Notes: generated from the letters alone by a model not told the origin. Shown: positions 12,058-25,159, counted from the stretch's first letter. The stretch is 64,000 nt of DNA from Neurospora crassa OR74A (GCF_000182925.2 NC_026504.1:2170001-2234000); one strand, 5' to 3'. Numbers and translations are program-made.

Positions 12058-12819
12058 GTCACGTCTACCCCAGGCGTATGGCACCGTTCTCAGTGCTCTT
12101 GCCCAGATTAAGGCTGGAGCAGCTCGATATTTACTGAGATTTGACCTTTGAGGCGTCGGGAAGGAGGGACGAGATACCGAGGAATTTTTTGGTAGATTCC
12201 TTCCTTTAGCATATTTGGCTTGTCATGTAGTCACGACAAAATGAATTTCCTTGCGATGACCAAAATACCAGTCCAAAAGCTGCTTACGTTGTGCTGTGTA
12301 ATAAATTTCAACAGAGGTTTTGGTTGAATCCTTGCATATCGAGAGTTTCCGCAAGGGTTTATCTGGTTACGGCATCATGTGAATTTGAGATTCGAACATG
12401 GGAAATAAAACAGCTCCTGTTTGCTCTATTCGTTCATGGACATGTCCAATTTTGCCGTTTTGAAACTTCCATGTGACACGATTTGTCGCTGCAGCCACGC
12501 ATCGTCACTGCGGGGCTTGCACGCTAAACTGCTTCGAAGGTCCCATGGTTGAGCGCGACGCGCTGCGCTGAGATGAGTTGCGCTGCGCTGCAACTTATTG
12601 TTTTAGCCCACCTATCAACTGAACCAGGGTTCCTTCCATTCCCGGACCCCCCCTCCCTCCCCCAAAAAAAGTTGCGACGCAGCATATCCGTAAGACGACG
12701 ATACCAGCATTCTTTGACCTGGGGGACTACACGCCATCTTCTTGGCGTCTTCAATATTCAATACTCACTGCCATACCTCTATGGCTGCGTTTAGTATTTG
12801 ATATACCTACCAGAGCAAA
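12058..12819. other. Spacer between EF-2 and the RBM26-like gene
   Basis: It holds the EF-2 3' UTR and the promoter of the next gene in the same direction. A GC-rich stretch with repeated GCGCTGCGCTG units lies at about 12555-12595, and C-rich/A-rich runs lie at 12646-12670. No gene was seen. Confidence 0.5.
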
Positions 12820-15443
12820 ATGCTCTTCCCCGAAGAAGACGAGGTGCACCTGAAGAGGTGGATCGTGAAGCGGCTAGAAAATACGTCAGTGACCCTAGCC
12901 CCCCGTCCTATACACACCTAGATGTAGTCTTTCATAGGCCTTCATAGACCACAGCTAATCATCTCCCGATAATGTAGATCAGATGCCGACGCCGATGTTC
13001 TGGCCGACTACGTCCTTGCCCTTTTGCGCACCAACGGCGAGGTTGAAGAAGTCCGCAGACTTTGCGAAACCGAAATCCCAGATTTCCTCAAAGAGGGTAA
13101 GAGAACGGTCACTCTCGGACTGAGCAAAGAAGAGGCGAAACTAACACGAGGGCGTGTGACCAACAAGATTCTTCGGTATTTGTCCGCGATGTTTTTCAGG
13201 CCATCGCCTACAAATCGTACCTGCCCGACGCCCCTTCCGTCCCGAAGCCCGCTCCTCCTCTGCCTGCCTTTGCCGCCCCTCCCGTCGCTTTTCCCACTAT
13301 CCAACCGCCCGGATTATCCTACGACGACGTGCCAGGCCATCCCTCTCAGTTCCCTTCGTACACCGGTCAATCGCGAAAACGGTCCTTTGACGGACGAGAC
13401 GAGACGGATGGAAGAGATGGCCACTATGGGGGCAGGGCACTAAAGCAACCTCGCCGGGGAGCCGGATTTGGCCCTGGCGGCCGCGGAGGCAGGCCAGACG
13501 CTGGGAATGGCTACCTCCCCGCGTATCCGCCCTTTTCCGAGAACGGTCAGTTGCCCCCGGGCTTCCTGACGGGCATGTCCGAGACGCTGGCAGCGTTGCA
13601 ACAACAAATGGGACTGTCTGCGCCCCCTGGTTATCCGGCCCCAGCTCAAGGTCAGAGAAGGCGAGCACGGTGCCGTGACTACGAGACAAAGGGATACTGT
13701 TCACGCGGTAACACTTGCCTGTTCGAGCACGGGGACGACTCTATTTACGTTCCTCCTCCCAGCACCTCGTTCGGTACACAATTTGCGGCTCAACCGAATC
13801 CAATCGAGGAATACGATCCCACCAACCCTGGCATCTTCACCTTGCCACCCAACCTCCCCCCTCATCAGTCCATTCATCAGGATGGGGTGCATTCTTCCAG
13901 AAGCAGAGGAGGCAGACAACAGGGGCCGAAACGTCGCCCGAAAGCGCCCTTTTCAGCCGACGGCCCCGTATTTGACCGCACCAAGTCAACCATCGTGGTG
14001 GAAAACATTCCAGAGGAGAACTTCGACGAGGAGCAGGTTCGCGGTTTTTTCTCCCAGTTTGGAAACATCCTGGAGGTCTCCATGCAGCCTTACAAGAGGC
14101 TGGCCATTGTCAAGTATGATAATTGGGCATCGGCCAATGCGGCCTACAAGTCACCAAAGGTGGTTTTCGACAACCGGTTCGTCAAGATCTTCTGGTACAA
14201 GGAAGAAGACTCTTCTCTACCACCTTCTGTACCTCTAGGTGGAAGTTCCGAGAAGCATGGTGAGGCAGGCGAAGACGATTACTCAGCGGCTGTGCCCGAG
14301 ATAGACATGGAGGAGTTTCTACGAAAACAAGAAGAGGCACAAAAGGCTCACGAGGAAAAGTTACGGAAGCTGGAGGAAGTGGAACGCCAACGTGAGGAGC
14401 TTGAGAAGCGTCAGCAGGAGCTGCTTGCTAGGCAGCGCGAAGAGAAAGCCAAGCTGGAGGCTAAGCTGAAGTCCAAGCTGGGCGGTGGGAGTCAGCAGGG
14501 CGATGGCAGTGATGATGGATCTAAACCGAAGTCCATTAGCGAGGCGCTGCGTGCCCAGCTTGCAGCTCTCGAGGCCGAGGCTAAGCAACTGGGCCTCGAT
14601 CCCGACGCTATGGACACCTCTTTCTCGACGTCCTCGTGGAACACTAAAGGCGGATACTACGGAAGGGGCGCGTTCAGAGGGGCGTATAGAGCCAGAGGCT
14701 TTGCCCCGCGAGGATACCGCGGCGCTCCATTCCGCGGTGGCGCTAGGGGTAATCACCACGCTGCTTACGCAATGTACTCCTTGGACAACCGACCGAAGAA
14801 GGTTACTCTTACCGGGGTGGATTTCACCGACCCTGAGAAGGACGAGACGCTCAGGCAGTACCTTTTTGTAAGTCACCAGGACATCTATCATTTTTTTCCT
14901 CTTGCTGTGTGTGAACCTTGTGAACCTAACTGGAACGTAATTCAGGGCATTGGCGAGTTCACCAACATTCAAACCACCTCTTCAGCAACGGACATCACCT
15001 TCACAGATCGCAAGACAGCCGAGAAGTTTTTCAACGGTATTTTGCTGAACGGCAAGGAAATCCCCGGAATCGATGGTCAAGTCGAAGTGGCATGGAACCC
15101 AAGCAGCGGTCCTGGCTCCAGTTCAATGGCTAGTACCCCAGGCAGCAGCAGCAGCATGGGTGCCGGCGCGACCGTTCAGAAACCCCTTTCTGCGCTGTCC
15201 GCAGCGGCCATGTCCTTCGTTCCCGGTGGCGGACCACAAGCGGGTGTCGGTGGTGATGGTGATAGTGCCATGGGCGGCGCAGGAAGCGTCAGTGGTAGCG
15301 ATAAGGACGTTAACATTGTGCTGGAAAGGAGCGGGAACCACAACGGTAATGGGCTTCATCATAACAACCAACATTATGAGAGCCACAAGCAGGGAGACAT
15401 GGATTATGATGTCGCTGATGAGAATCAGTGGGAAATGTCCTAG
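12820..15443 (+). CDS. RBM26/27-like RNA-binding protein (PWI-like, CCCH finger, RRM)
   Basis: The exons are 12820-12884, 12978-13096, 13168-14867 and 14946-15443, giving 793 residues. The N-terminus (MLFPEEDEVHLKRWIVKRLE) resembles the PWI-like fold of RBM26/RBM27. A CCCH finger of the C-x8-C-x5-C-x3-H type lies at about 229-252. A first RRM (STIVVENIPEENFDEEQVRG) lies at about 334-405, and a charged coiled coil at about 440-500. An Arg/Gly-rich stretch (RGAFRGAYRARGFAPRG) follows, then a second RRM-like fold at about 607-680. The tail is Gly/Ser/Asn rich. Related proteins act in nuclear RNA surveillance and poly(A) RNA handling, so a nuclear role is inferred from the family. The last intron (14868-14945) is 78 nt and stop-free in frame, so retention would insert 26 residues into the second RRM. 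Confidence 0.88.
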
Positions 15444-16259
15444 ATGGAGCTAAGGAGTTTGAAGGTTTTGGTCAAGAAGATCATGGGAAGACGCGGCAAC
15501 ATCCATATGGGAGCTCCAAACCGTGAAAAGAGTTTCATGAGATCAAGGATTTGAAAGGCCATGACTAAGGTGGGCCGTTCGGTATTCGGTCTATGAGGAC
15601 CGGAACACGCCCAAGAATGGGAGGTTCTCATTGCCATCAATATGAATGAGGAGCACCAACGGTTCCACCGCTAGGGGTCAAATGCCCCGATTTGGGGCCG
15701 GTGGTGAAAGTGTGGGAACAGACTACCTCGTGCTTGCTGAGGCAGAGCGAAAGTGCGTACGTAAACAGTCAAGCACGTTGACTGGAAGTATTTTCCACAC
15801 TGGTCTTGAAGACCACACTCACTCATTCCTCGCTATTTGTTTGAGTACGAGGTGAAAGAAAGCAGGCTGCATAGAAATGTAGTTCTAGGACACTATTTTC
15901 ACGGGACTGTATTAATATGACCTGGCCTCGAACGAGACGTTATCTGCTCATGTTGTATGTGATCATTATAAAACTTTTAATCGATATACGGTAGGTCTCA
16001 AGCATCGACACCTCCGTAGACAAATGAAAAAGAAATTGATGGCCAGACACCAATTGACCATGAACATCTGCTGAAGACACCAATTATCGATAACTAGTCG
16101 TGATTTTCCTACATACATAGGCCCTCCCTCCCCCTTCTTCTCCTCCTCACTTCCACTGAACAAAGGCTGGCATGCACCTTCAGAATACTGACTTCTGATC
16201 TGTAACCCACAAGACAGAGTTACTTCTTCCCACGAAAAATCCCATCCTATCCCATTTCT
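15444..16259. other. Convergent spacer between the RBM26-like gene and sec5
   Basis: About 0.8 kb holds the two facing 3' ends. I see A/T-rich patches but no gene, RNA or repeat of note. Confidence 0.5.
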
Positions 16260-19200
16260 CTACCTCTCGCTCCCCGTAGTCCCATAGCTACGCCCCGTAT
16301 CCCGCGTATCCGTTCTCTCCAGGCCGCTCATATCTCCGACCTGAGCAGCCAACATAGCAGCGGACCCAGCCGAAGACCCGGCAGTAGCGGCAGGACCCGT
16401 AGTCTTTTTTGGCTTCCTAAAGCACGCAAACTCGCTCTTGCTTGCCTCCCTCAAGCGCTTCAAGACAGCCCGCATCTCAGGCAACTCAGCCTGCAACCGC
16501 GTCCTCGCATCATTGTCCGTCCGGCTATCCAGCTCCTGGTACACGGCACTTTGGAGCTCCGAGGCGCGGTCGGTGGTGTAGTGGTTGAGCGTCTGGGCGA
16601 CAAACTCGACGTCAAGCGTGGCCTGCATGAGCATGCCCAGGTCGTAGCGGGCGCGGGTTTTGAACGCCTCAAGCAGCTCGCGCGACGTCTGCTCAAGCAA
16701 GAAAGAGAGCACCTGGCTGGTCAAGGAGGCGGCCGTCGTGGAAACCTGCGTGTGCACGAGCACGAGGTCGAGCAGGGCTTCGTAGATGTAGGGCTTCACC
16801 TCGCGCGGCTTCTGGCCCGAGGGGGGAGGCCAGTCAGAGGCGGTCACGCCGGCGCGGATGATGCGACGTAGGGACTCGATCGAGGGGCGGGTGTAGGATT
16901 GGAAGAGGCGGGCGTCGATCTGACCGAGGACGTCCCGGATGGTCTTGGTTTCGTCAGTGAGCTTAACGGAGAAGGCGTTCTCGAATTGGGTGTTGAGGTT
17001 CGGGACAACTTCGGAGCGGAGAGCTTGGAGGTTGCTGAGGGTGAGAAGCATGCGGACATTCTAGGGATGGTCGTTAGCAATCTGTGCCGAGGATGGAGTA
17101 TCAAGTAGGGGATTGGAACCGCTTACACTATCGCCGGCGTCAATGGTGGCGCCCCCGATTGTTGATACCCGCAGCCTAGAGGGGTTATTGACAAGAACAA
17201 AATCATTGGCATCCGTCGTCCAGTCATCGTCAGGCTTCTTGATGGGTAGCTCTGCGTTTTCTACCATGCCATGGAGGGCTTTGTAGAGCGTGGTGACGTA
17301 CTGACTCCGCACCATTTGTAGCAGTTTCGTCGCAGGCGGTAGGACAATATCCTCGGCCCCGGGCTTAGTCATGGCTTCGGAAACATATAGGATCTTTTGC
17401 ATTCCGCTTAGCAAAGCCCTCTCAAATGCGGCAAAGCTGGCGGGCATCTTTGTCACATCCTTCCGGGTCGGTGACCTGTTCCAGTCCTCCACATATTTGA
17501 TGTTCTCGGAATCTCTGTTCCATGCGGCGCAAAGAGCAGTTACACATCTCTCCCTGGTTGCGTTCACGAGACTTCTCAGTTGCTCCAGCTCTGAAGGGTC
17601 ACCCTTGCCGACCGGAGCAAGAGAGGCCATATCAGAAGCCCCAGATCCGACAAGAGTGAGCATTTTTGCGAGGTAGTGGGCTCCGCTGATTGAGTTGGAC
17701 CACGGTGGCCAGAACGCAAACTTCTCCCAGGCTTCTCCTCGCTTCGGTGATGGGGGCGGAAGGTTATTCGGGTCGAGATTGATAGGAACCCGTAGGGTAG
17801 TGGTCTGAATGGCTGACCCTGGTGTTGTGGATGGGTTCGGTGTGTTCGGTGTTGACGGTAAAGGAGACACAAGCGCAGAGAGGTCTTCCGGTGGAGGGCC
17901 GGTAAAGAAGGACAGAACATGCTCCCTGATCATGTCAACCAGCTCGACCGTGGCCCTCTGCAGTTCCTGGGAGCTCTGCTGGGTGAGTCTATGATGTCCC
18001 TGCGATTCCCCCTTGTAGCCAAGAGGGAGAGTTCTCTGAGTATTGCCGTCCATGAAGCCTTGTACTGTTTGCCAGAATTCAACGACTTCACCCAAAATGC
18101 CCTGAGGCGACATGAGGTTGTTCATGAAAGCCACTATCGTCTCCCAAACATCCAGAACCTCGGCCGAGTCAAAAGTCGGTGTTTTGCTTTCGATGGACTG
18201 CCTGCCGAGTCCTCTCAGATTTGACGCTATTGACTGAGGGCTAGGCTTCTCAACATTTGCTAGACGCCGTCGCAGCACTTCGATTTCGACCTTTGACTTC
18301 TCGGCTGTCGATTGAATTCTACTTTTCAGATACGCAACTCGGCTCTGTAACCATGCCCAGATGGGGTTCTCCTCAACACCTAGTTCCAGGAGAAGCGTTA
18401 TCAGGTCCATATGCTGATCATGCGCTTGTCCTGGTGTTGCGTCCGACTTGGCCATTGCCTGAGGGGACACGAGTCTTCGCCACACTTCTCTCCTGAACAA
18501 CTGTATCTGCTCGTCGACATCATGCCACATTCGTGCTGCAAGGAGGATCTTGTACAGTTGTGCCTCAGTGGGTTCGCCTGACCCGATATTCTGGGCGATC
18601 TGCTTCGCTTCATCAGCGAATCGTCTGGCCCTGTTATACTCCTCAACCAAACTCTCGTGATCTTTCCGTTTAATACTCTCGGCCAATGCAGCACTGATCT
18701 CGACATAGTCTTTGTAGGTGTCAAGAGAGGATCCCACTGTCTTTAAGTGTTCCTCCTTCTCACGTCCGCCCAATGCGGGTCCCCAGAAATCCTCAGCCTT
18801 GGCAGAAACATCGAGCAAGGGAGCCTTTACGCCCATGACACCGTACTCACTCTCCCGGATCAACGCATTCTTCTTTCGAGGGTCAATCGTCGGGCCCAGG
18901 GAGTTTGCCAGGCCACCAGCGGCACTGGTACTCTGAAAACTATTCCGACTAGCGTGCCTTGAGTGAGCCCTGGCACGGGGAGCTGCTGGCTCAGCCCCGC
19001 GATACTTCATCTCCTTGTAAACATTGTCGATTGTAGCCTTTGCCCTGACGAAGCGTTCGAAATTTGACTCGACGAGAACCTTGAGGGATGCCGATTTTTG
19101 GTCGATCGACTGGTTCAACACTTCCAATCCGTTGAGTAACGCTTCGGTACTGTCAGTCGCATGGACCTGGGATAGAAAAAGCGCCGGGGAAAATGTCGTC

Positions 19201-19645
19201 GACGAAAGCAGAAATCGATTTCCTAGATCAAATCAATTGTGTGTCAATGATGAAGTCCCCGTTTGGGCCATCAGCTGCTGCCCTCGCTATGCGCAGCGGT
19301 CGGAAAGATAAACTCACGGAGCTTTGAGTCATCTTGCAACGGAACTCCCATCTGCTTCAGCGTCCGTACCACACTGTCGGTGGTACCCAAGGGGTCGGGT
19401 TCGTCCCTCTGAACCAGATTACCAACACCACTGGCCGAAGTCTCGGAACCGGGCACCACGCTACTCCTGTTGCTCACAACCCGCTCCAGCGCCTGGAACC
19501 TTGACTTCCTCCTGTTGGCCTTTTGCTTCGCCGTTTCATCGTCGGAAACATCACTGTTGTTGTCCTTCTCGGCCGGCCACTCGACTAGGTTGAGAGAGGA
19601 GACTTGATAAAAGTCAAGAATGGTCCGCTCTGTGTCGGCCGCCAT
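16260..19645 (-). CDS. sec5: Exocyst complex component Sec5 (EXOC2)
   Basis: There are three exons on the minus strand: 19645-19318, 19222-17127 and 17060-16260, giving 1,074 residues. Sec5 is one of eight exocyst subunits that tether secretory vesicles to the plasma membrane at growing tips. The Sec5 family signature starts just after the first splice (RNRFLLSSTTFSPALFLSQV) and continues with SASLKVLVESNFERFVRAKA and TIDNVYKEMKYRG. The rest is mostly helical, as expected for the CATCHR rod. The introns are 95 nt (donor GTGAGT) and 66 nt (donor GTAAGC), and frame and splice phase agree at both. No TIG/IPT Ral-binding domain is seen at the N-terminus, as expected for fungi. The N-terminal 110 residues are charged and variable. 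The gene faces away from idh2. Confidence 0.92.
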
Positions 19646-20858
19646 GGTGTCCTCCTAGCTCTGACAGAAGTCCCGTCGATCCTCGGCCTTGGAAAGTCGG
19701 GCTCGCTATCCTCGCTGTTACCGTATCTGTAATTTGAAATGAATGCGTCCGTCCTACGGCCAGTTGTGTCCATGCAATTCGAGTATCGTAATTAAACCGT
19801 TATGGCGGATGTCGAAACTTGATCCTGACAGTTTGGTGTCGCTTCTTTCCCGCGTCTTCGGTCAGTCACCCTGACACCAGCGTGGTTGATGGGGGCACTC
19901 GGCAGTCCAGGGGTTCAGTGGAGCATTTGCGGGGGTGAGTGTTGTCCCGTCGCGTGTTTAAGAGGGGGGCGCTCGCGACGGGTAGGTAGGTCTTAAGCTA
20001 TGGTGCTTGCCGTGCTCACCTGTAACGCGGGCGGTCAGCAGCAAGGAAACTGCCCCTGGGATTCGTACACTAGAGGTAGTACCTGGGTAGCTGGGCTACG
20101 GCCTTCCACTTTGGCAGATGAACCTCGAATGTAGGTACCTACGTATTCGCGGCACTCCAAGGCAGGCGCAGACACATGATGTAAGGCCACAGGAACGGAC
20201 AGAAAGGAGGCTGCACAGAAGGCTTCCGTCGCGTCCGGTACAGTACGTATCCTAGAGCATCATCTTTAATTACTTCTTGCAGGGCATGCGGGATGCTCGG
20301 GCGCGACTGATAAAGTAGCATGGATATTATTACACTCCATCATACGTAGAGGTAGGTAGGTACCTAGGTAGGGACACACAGCTGGAGGGACAGTGGAAGA
20401 TGCTAGCAGTTTAGCACTGATTAGCAGCGGATTACTAGCTTCGGGGACGGCCCGGCGATTGTGAAGGAGATACGAAAGTCCGGCTAGCTTCCGGGTCTGG
20501 GTGGGGTTGAGAAGACGTCAGGTTCGCCTTACGGCCAGGAGTGGAAGCAGCGAAGAAGTGGCAGACGGCGGAAGACAGCAGCTACAGACGGGCCAAGCCT
20601 TGCATTGACTGGCGCATCCCGGCTGCGCACGGTCCAGACGAATGGGCCCAAAAACTTGTACTGGTGAACGTGGTGGGCTGGCACGCTGGTTGGCTGTGGC
20701 TTTGTTTTGCGGGAAGACCTCCATCACTTTTTACCTCATCTACGGACTTTTCCCTGATCCTGATAATTCTCTGTACCCGTCCGCACCACTTACACTCCTT
20801 TCTTCCGTACACATCAGGGTTCTCCGGGAAGAGGTGTCATCCGCAAACCACCTCCAAA
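19646..20858. promoter_or_regulatory. Shared divergent spacer between sec5 and idh2
   Basis: 1.2 kb between the two start codons. It carries the densest TAGGTA-type repeat cluster in the window (19981-19990, 20131-20146 and 20350-20370). The last includes nested palindromes around GGTACC and CCTAGG. No gene was recognised. Short open frames near 20541-20812 have no domain and sit in the idh2 leader. Confidence 0.5.
20350..20372. repeat. TAGGTA tetranucleotide cluster with nested palindromes
   Basis: GAGGTAGGTAGG is followed directly by TACCTAGGTAGGG, so AGGTACCT and CCTAGG palindromes overlap. It is the clearest of about fifteen similar sites scattered through the spacers of the window. It could be a protein-binding site or a simple-sequence tract; the sequence cannot decide. 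Confidence 0.6.
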
Positions 20859-22427
20859 ATGCTCGCCCTTAGATCAATTGCCGCTCCTGCGCAGCGCCAG
20901 GCCTTCCGCGCCGCTCCCCGCGCCGTGTCGGTTTCCTTCCAGGTATGTGGTAGCTACCAAGCAACAGCAAGGGACGGAATATGGCGGTTCTCACTGCCCA
21001 CTCCCCTGCCATAACTGCAATCCTGTGGTTATGTTGTGTGAGACATTGAAGAACCCATCTAACTCTTATCTCTTGGTCTAACAGAACCGTTTCTACTCTT
21101 CCCGCGTTGCCCAGTTCACCGGCCAGAAGGATGCCAGCGTAAGCCATCCTGCCCCCCATTTCTCGACGGAGCAAAAAAGACGGCTTTGCGACAGCCCACG
21201 ACGACAGGTTGTCGGGGTTTGAAAACCACTCAGACCCAGTCGCGATATGTTACTGTTCCAAATTACGGATAGACCGCTAAAGGTTTCAACAGGGCAAGTA
21301 CACTGTCTCCTTGATCGAGGGTGATGGCATTGGTCCCGAGATCGCCGTTGCCGTCAAGGACATCTTCGCTGCCGCTCAGGTTCGTTCAACACCTCCGCCT
21401 GCCTGTCTACTATATGGGCATCGACGCGTGGTCTGCTGACACTTGAAACTAGACGCCCATTAACTGGGAGCCTATCAACGTCGACCCCATCCTCAAGGAT
21501 GGCAAGACCGCTATTCCTGATGCCGCCATTGAGAGCATCAGGCGCAACAAGATTGCCCTCAAGGGTCCCCTCGCCGTATGTTGGCCTCCTGGCTTCCGAA
21601 TCGCAAAGACGACAGCCGTACTGAACTCTGTCTAGACTCCCATTGGCAAGGGCCACGTTTCCCTCAACCTGACCCTCCGCAGGACCTTCAACCTTTTCGC
21701 CAACCTGCGCCCTTGCCGCTCCGTTGCCGGCTTCAAGACCCCCTACGATGGCGTCGACACCGTCCTTATCCGTGAAAACACCGAGGGCGAGTACTCTGGC
21801 ATTGAGCACGTCGTTGTCGATGGTGTCGTCCAGTCCATCAAGCTCATCACCCGCGAGGCTTCCGAGCGTGTCCTCCGCTACGCTTTCGAGCAGGCCCGCG
21901 CTATCAACCGCAAGAAGGTCCGCGTTGTCCACAAGGCCACCATTATGAAGATGTCCGACGGTCTTTTCCTCAACACCGCCCGCGAGGTTGCCCAGGACTT
22001 CCCCGATATCGAGTTCGATGCCGAGCTTCTCGACAACACCTGCCTCAAGATGACCACCGACCCCACTCCCTACAACGACAAGGTTCTCGTCATGCCCAAC
22101 CTTTACGGTGACATTCTCTCCGACATGTGCGCCGGTCTCATTGGTGGTCTCGGTCTCACCCCCTCCGGCAACATCGGTGATGAGTGCTCTATCTTCGAAG
22201 CCGTCCACGGCTCCGCCCCCGATATTGCTGGCAAGGGTCTTGCCAACCCCACCGCTCTCCTTCTCTCCTCCATGATGATGCTCCGTCACATGGGTCTCAA
22301 CGAGTACGCCGACAAGATTGAGAAGGCTGCTTTCGACACCCTTGCTGAAGGCAAGGTTCTGACTGGTGATCTTGGTGGCAAGGCCTCCACCAAGGATTTC
22401 ACTTCTGCTATTATCGACAGGCTATGA
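20859..22427 (+). CDS. idh2: NAD-dependent isocitrate dehydrogenase subunit 2, mitochondrial
   Basis: The five exons are 20859-20942, 21085-21138, 21293-21379, 21453-21575 and 21636-22427, giving 379 residues. The enzyme oxidises isocitrate to 2-oxoglutarate in the TCA cycle as an Idh1/Idh2 octamer. The N-terminus ([20 protein letters not shown]) is rich in Arg/Ala and lacks acids, a mitochondrial targeting peptide. The core carries [59 protein letters not shown] and [32 protein letters not shown] groups it with catalytic Idh2 rather than Idh1. Four introns crowd the first third. The third uses a weak donor (GTTCGT), but the frame demands it. Codon bias indicates strong expression. Confidence 0.96.
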
Positions 22428-24760
22428 TACCATAACTTTTCCTGTAATGCATTTTCTTGGCTAGTAGGGTCCGTGTAGTAGACTGTATCACAACGATCTA
22501 TTCCCTTTGTCTATAAGCCCAAATAACGGCGGTTCTTTTCGTTGAGACAGTTGAAATCTACAAAGGCGTTGAAGGTACCCATCCTAACCCTTTGATGCCC
22601 TATTAAATTACTCTGCGTTGCGTGCTTGGCAGACTAGTTCGGGTGCCAAATCTTCGGTCACTATACTTCCCACCTCTGCTTGCGCATACGTCACATGTAT
22701 ATTTTTTAACCCTTAGATATGAACCACGCCTAGAGGGATCAGATGCGACGAGGTGATCTGTTGTTCCCGGGACTTCTCGATGGCCGTGACTTCAGTTGAA
22801 GTTAACGCAGAAGAAGGACTTCACGACCAGCTCCGGTCTATCTGGCCTAGCGTGAAGCTGTTTGTGATGGTTGTAGTGGAGTTACTTTCACCAATGCTTG
22901 CCAAGGCTTGCAGAGGTAGTTTAAGAGGCAGTTCTTCCCCCTATCTTCCTCGAGCTTCAGTCGTGAAACCAAGCGGCCGGCAGAGATATCACATCAGCCA
23001 TGTTACCTCTACGGGTACCTACATGTTGATGGTCGACAAGCTGCCAATGACTGAGTAATTGGCGGTGATGGCACAACCCCTTTTAACCCCACAGTGGGCT
23101 CAACTTCCCGTCCTTACCCACGGATGATACTTTGGTCCAATGCAGGAGCCGAGACGGGAATTGGGCCATGTCAATCAACTCTCCCCCGCCCTGTTCCGAG
23201 AACGACGCTGAAGTCTTTTCCTATCATCCTTCCAGGTCGAGTAATCGGATACTGAACATCCCCAGGTTCTCTTCATGTTTCGAACTCTCAATGTTTCATG
23301 AGAGTTTCCCTGCTTTTCATGAAAGACATTCTACACAGGTCCAATTTCGATGAATATGCCCAACCTGAAACATGTCCCTACTTTTTAGAACAACTGGTAG
23401 CGATATTGTTACCGATACCGGAGGATAGAGTCCCCAAGCATATGATAGAGATGACGGCACCGAGTCAGTCTAGGCTGTTCCATCAGCTTTCTAGTTCAAC
23501 TTTGTCCCCTTCTAGCGCCTATGTGGGAAACCCCCTATCAATCAATGTGATGTCGTTGTTCCTTAACGCTGTGGCCGCGATGTCCCGATGTGAGGCTCCT
23601 CCTGTCTGCGGGTGTTGTGGGGGGGCTCGATTGGTTCATCTCTTGGCTATCGACGGACATATTTATCCTCACCAATTAAAGATCGCTGCGGATACCCTGT
23701 GCTTCCGTTTAGGGAAAGCGGTATGGAGTTATCATGACGTCGCTCCATCAAGACAGTTGGAAAACTGTCGATAACTGTGACCGGCTCTCTTCTAGGTTGT
23801 CATTATTAGGGTTACATACCTACGGGCCTCCAAACCAAAGCTTTAGTACCATCGACGGACTGGGACAGACTGTGTAAGATGAATGCTGCTACACACTAGT
23901 TTTATGACCCCAAAATGCCCATATTGAATTACTTGTACATATCCTTTTTATTCCCGTCCGTCACAGGTTCCAGCGATGGATGGAATAGGGGCTCGGCACC
24001 GAGGAGAGGCCGGCGCTTCTTTTCACCATGCAATCCGGAAGGTGCGGATATGACGGCAAATCATTTGAAATTCACGAGGTAACCGCCACACTTCTTCAAT
24101 ATAGACGCGAAGAGCGCGATGCCCAAGGCCCATTGTCAACACATAGTGTAGGTACTTTAGGTATATGGCATAATATTACCCAATCCCTCTCCGCTCCGCA
24201 CATCCAAAAGTTCAACGTTTACTCTCATGTTGTTACGAAATTCTATTCAAAGTTGTGCCACCATCAATTGTCAGAACATATGGCACTTTGCGGTCAACTG
24301 CCTACAGTAACGATCCTCAGCCTAACTAACGTAAACCGGCAAGTCGGATAATCGGCAACATTTCGTCTCGTGGCGGCCGCACATCACATCAGCGCATCAC
24401 CGACGAACTTGTGTCTCAGAAGGGGTCTCAGAATTCCCGAGAGAATACTAGACATCTCCATGGAAACGGCTACGCAGTATACGCAAGTTACCAGTTGACA
24501 TCTCGATAACGTTGGCATTCTAAGGGTGGCAACGACCGGGTAACCACACCCCTCCAGCGAACTCGAAGGTTGGCCGTCTAGGCGTAACAACCGGGTCCAA
24601 ACGGGGCAGTGGAAAACTTCCAGAAAATCATGGAGGTTGCCCGGAACTACACATCGGGTTTCGGTGAGGAATCGTGTTATCGTTCCAAGTGTGCCTTACG
24701 CAGACCACGAAATGCTTTGGTTTGACGCATAGTGGTAGCTGGCGGGAACATCGGTGATTC
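22428..24760. other. Gene-poor spacer downstream of idh2
   Basis: About 2.3 kb without a recognisable gene. Short open frames (for example 22753-23058 and 23298-23774) lack domains, codon bias and supporting splice sites. No tRNA-like box pair or long repeat was seen. Confidence 0.45.
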
Positions 24761-25159
24761 TCATTTTGGATCGTTCGAGCGCTTGTGCATTTCTTCGCAA
24801 CACCGAGTCTCTAGCTCACTGTCTCGCATCAAGACAAAGTGTTGGAAGTCATAAAGCTGCAGAATAAGCTCAGGACCCCGACCAGCTCCAGTCATCTGTC
24901 TCCCCAGACTGCACATTCGCAACCCCTGAGCCCCAGACCGTCTCCTCTTCGTCTGCCCCGATTCTCTACGATCTCTGCTTACCGAACCCCGCTGATTGAC
25001 AGCGTTGTACCCATCAACATCCGACCAAGATAAATCGCCAATGTTTTCGAAAGAAGCCCGAGATTCCAGGAATAACCTATCTTCTCTAGGAATTCCAGAA
25101 AATCCCACGTACCGACTAGCCAGGGTCTGGTACTGTGGTGACTGATGAGCTGCCGACAT
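24761..25159 (-). CDS. Doubtful ORF, 132 residues, no recognised family
   Basis: An open frame from an ATG at 25159 to a TGA at 24761 would encode a 132-residue protein beginning MSAAHQSPQYQTLASRYVGF. An in-frame upstream ATG at 25207 would add 16 residues. Composition is protein-like and balanced, and the C-terminal part (LILQLYDFQHFVLMRDSELE) could form a helix. Against it: no family match that I recognise, no clear codon bias, and an internal GTAAGC that could be a donor. It may be an orphan gene or chance. Confidence 0.25.
   Translation of the reverse strand: MSAAHQSPQYQTLASRYVGFSGIPREDRLFLESRASFENIGDLSWSDVDGYNAVNQRGSVSRDRRESGQTKRRRSGAQGLRMCSLGRQMTGAGRGPELILQLYDFQHFVLMRDSELETRCCEEMHKRSNDPK

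Noticed and set aside
9706-12084. A 792-codon open frame antisense to EF-2
   Set aside because: It is the mirror of extreme C-ending codon use: antisense codons become G-starting and rarely give stops. The translation is a monotonous Gly/Leu/Asp/Glu/Val mix with no domain.
12385-12470. ATTCGAAC on the plus strand, a possible minus-strand tRNA B box
   Set aside because: The complementary region lacks an A box and a cloverleaf.
21354-22289. A 311-codon open frame antisense to idh2
   Set aside because: Shadow of the biased idh2 codons; composition is Gly/Asp/Val/Leu rich with no domain.
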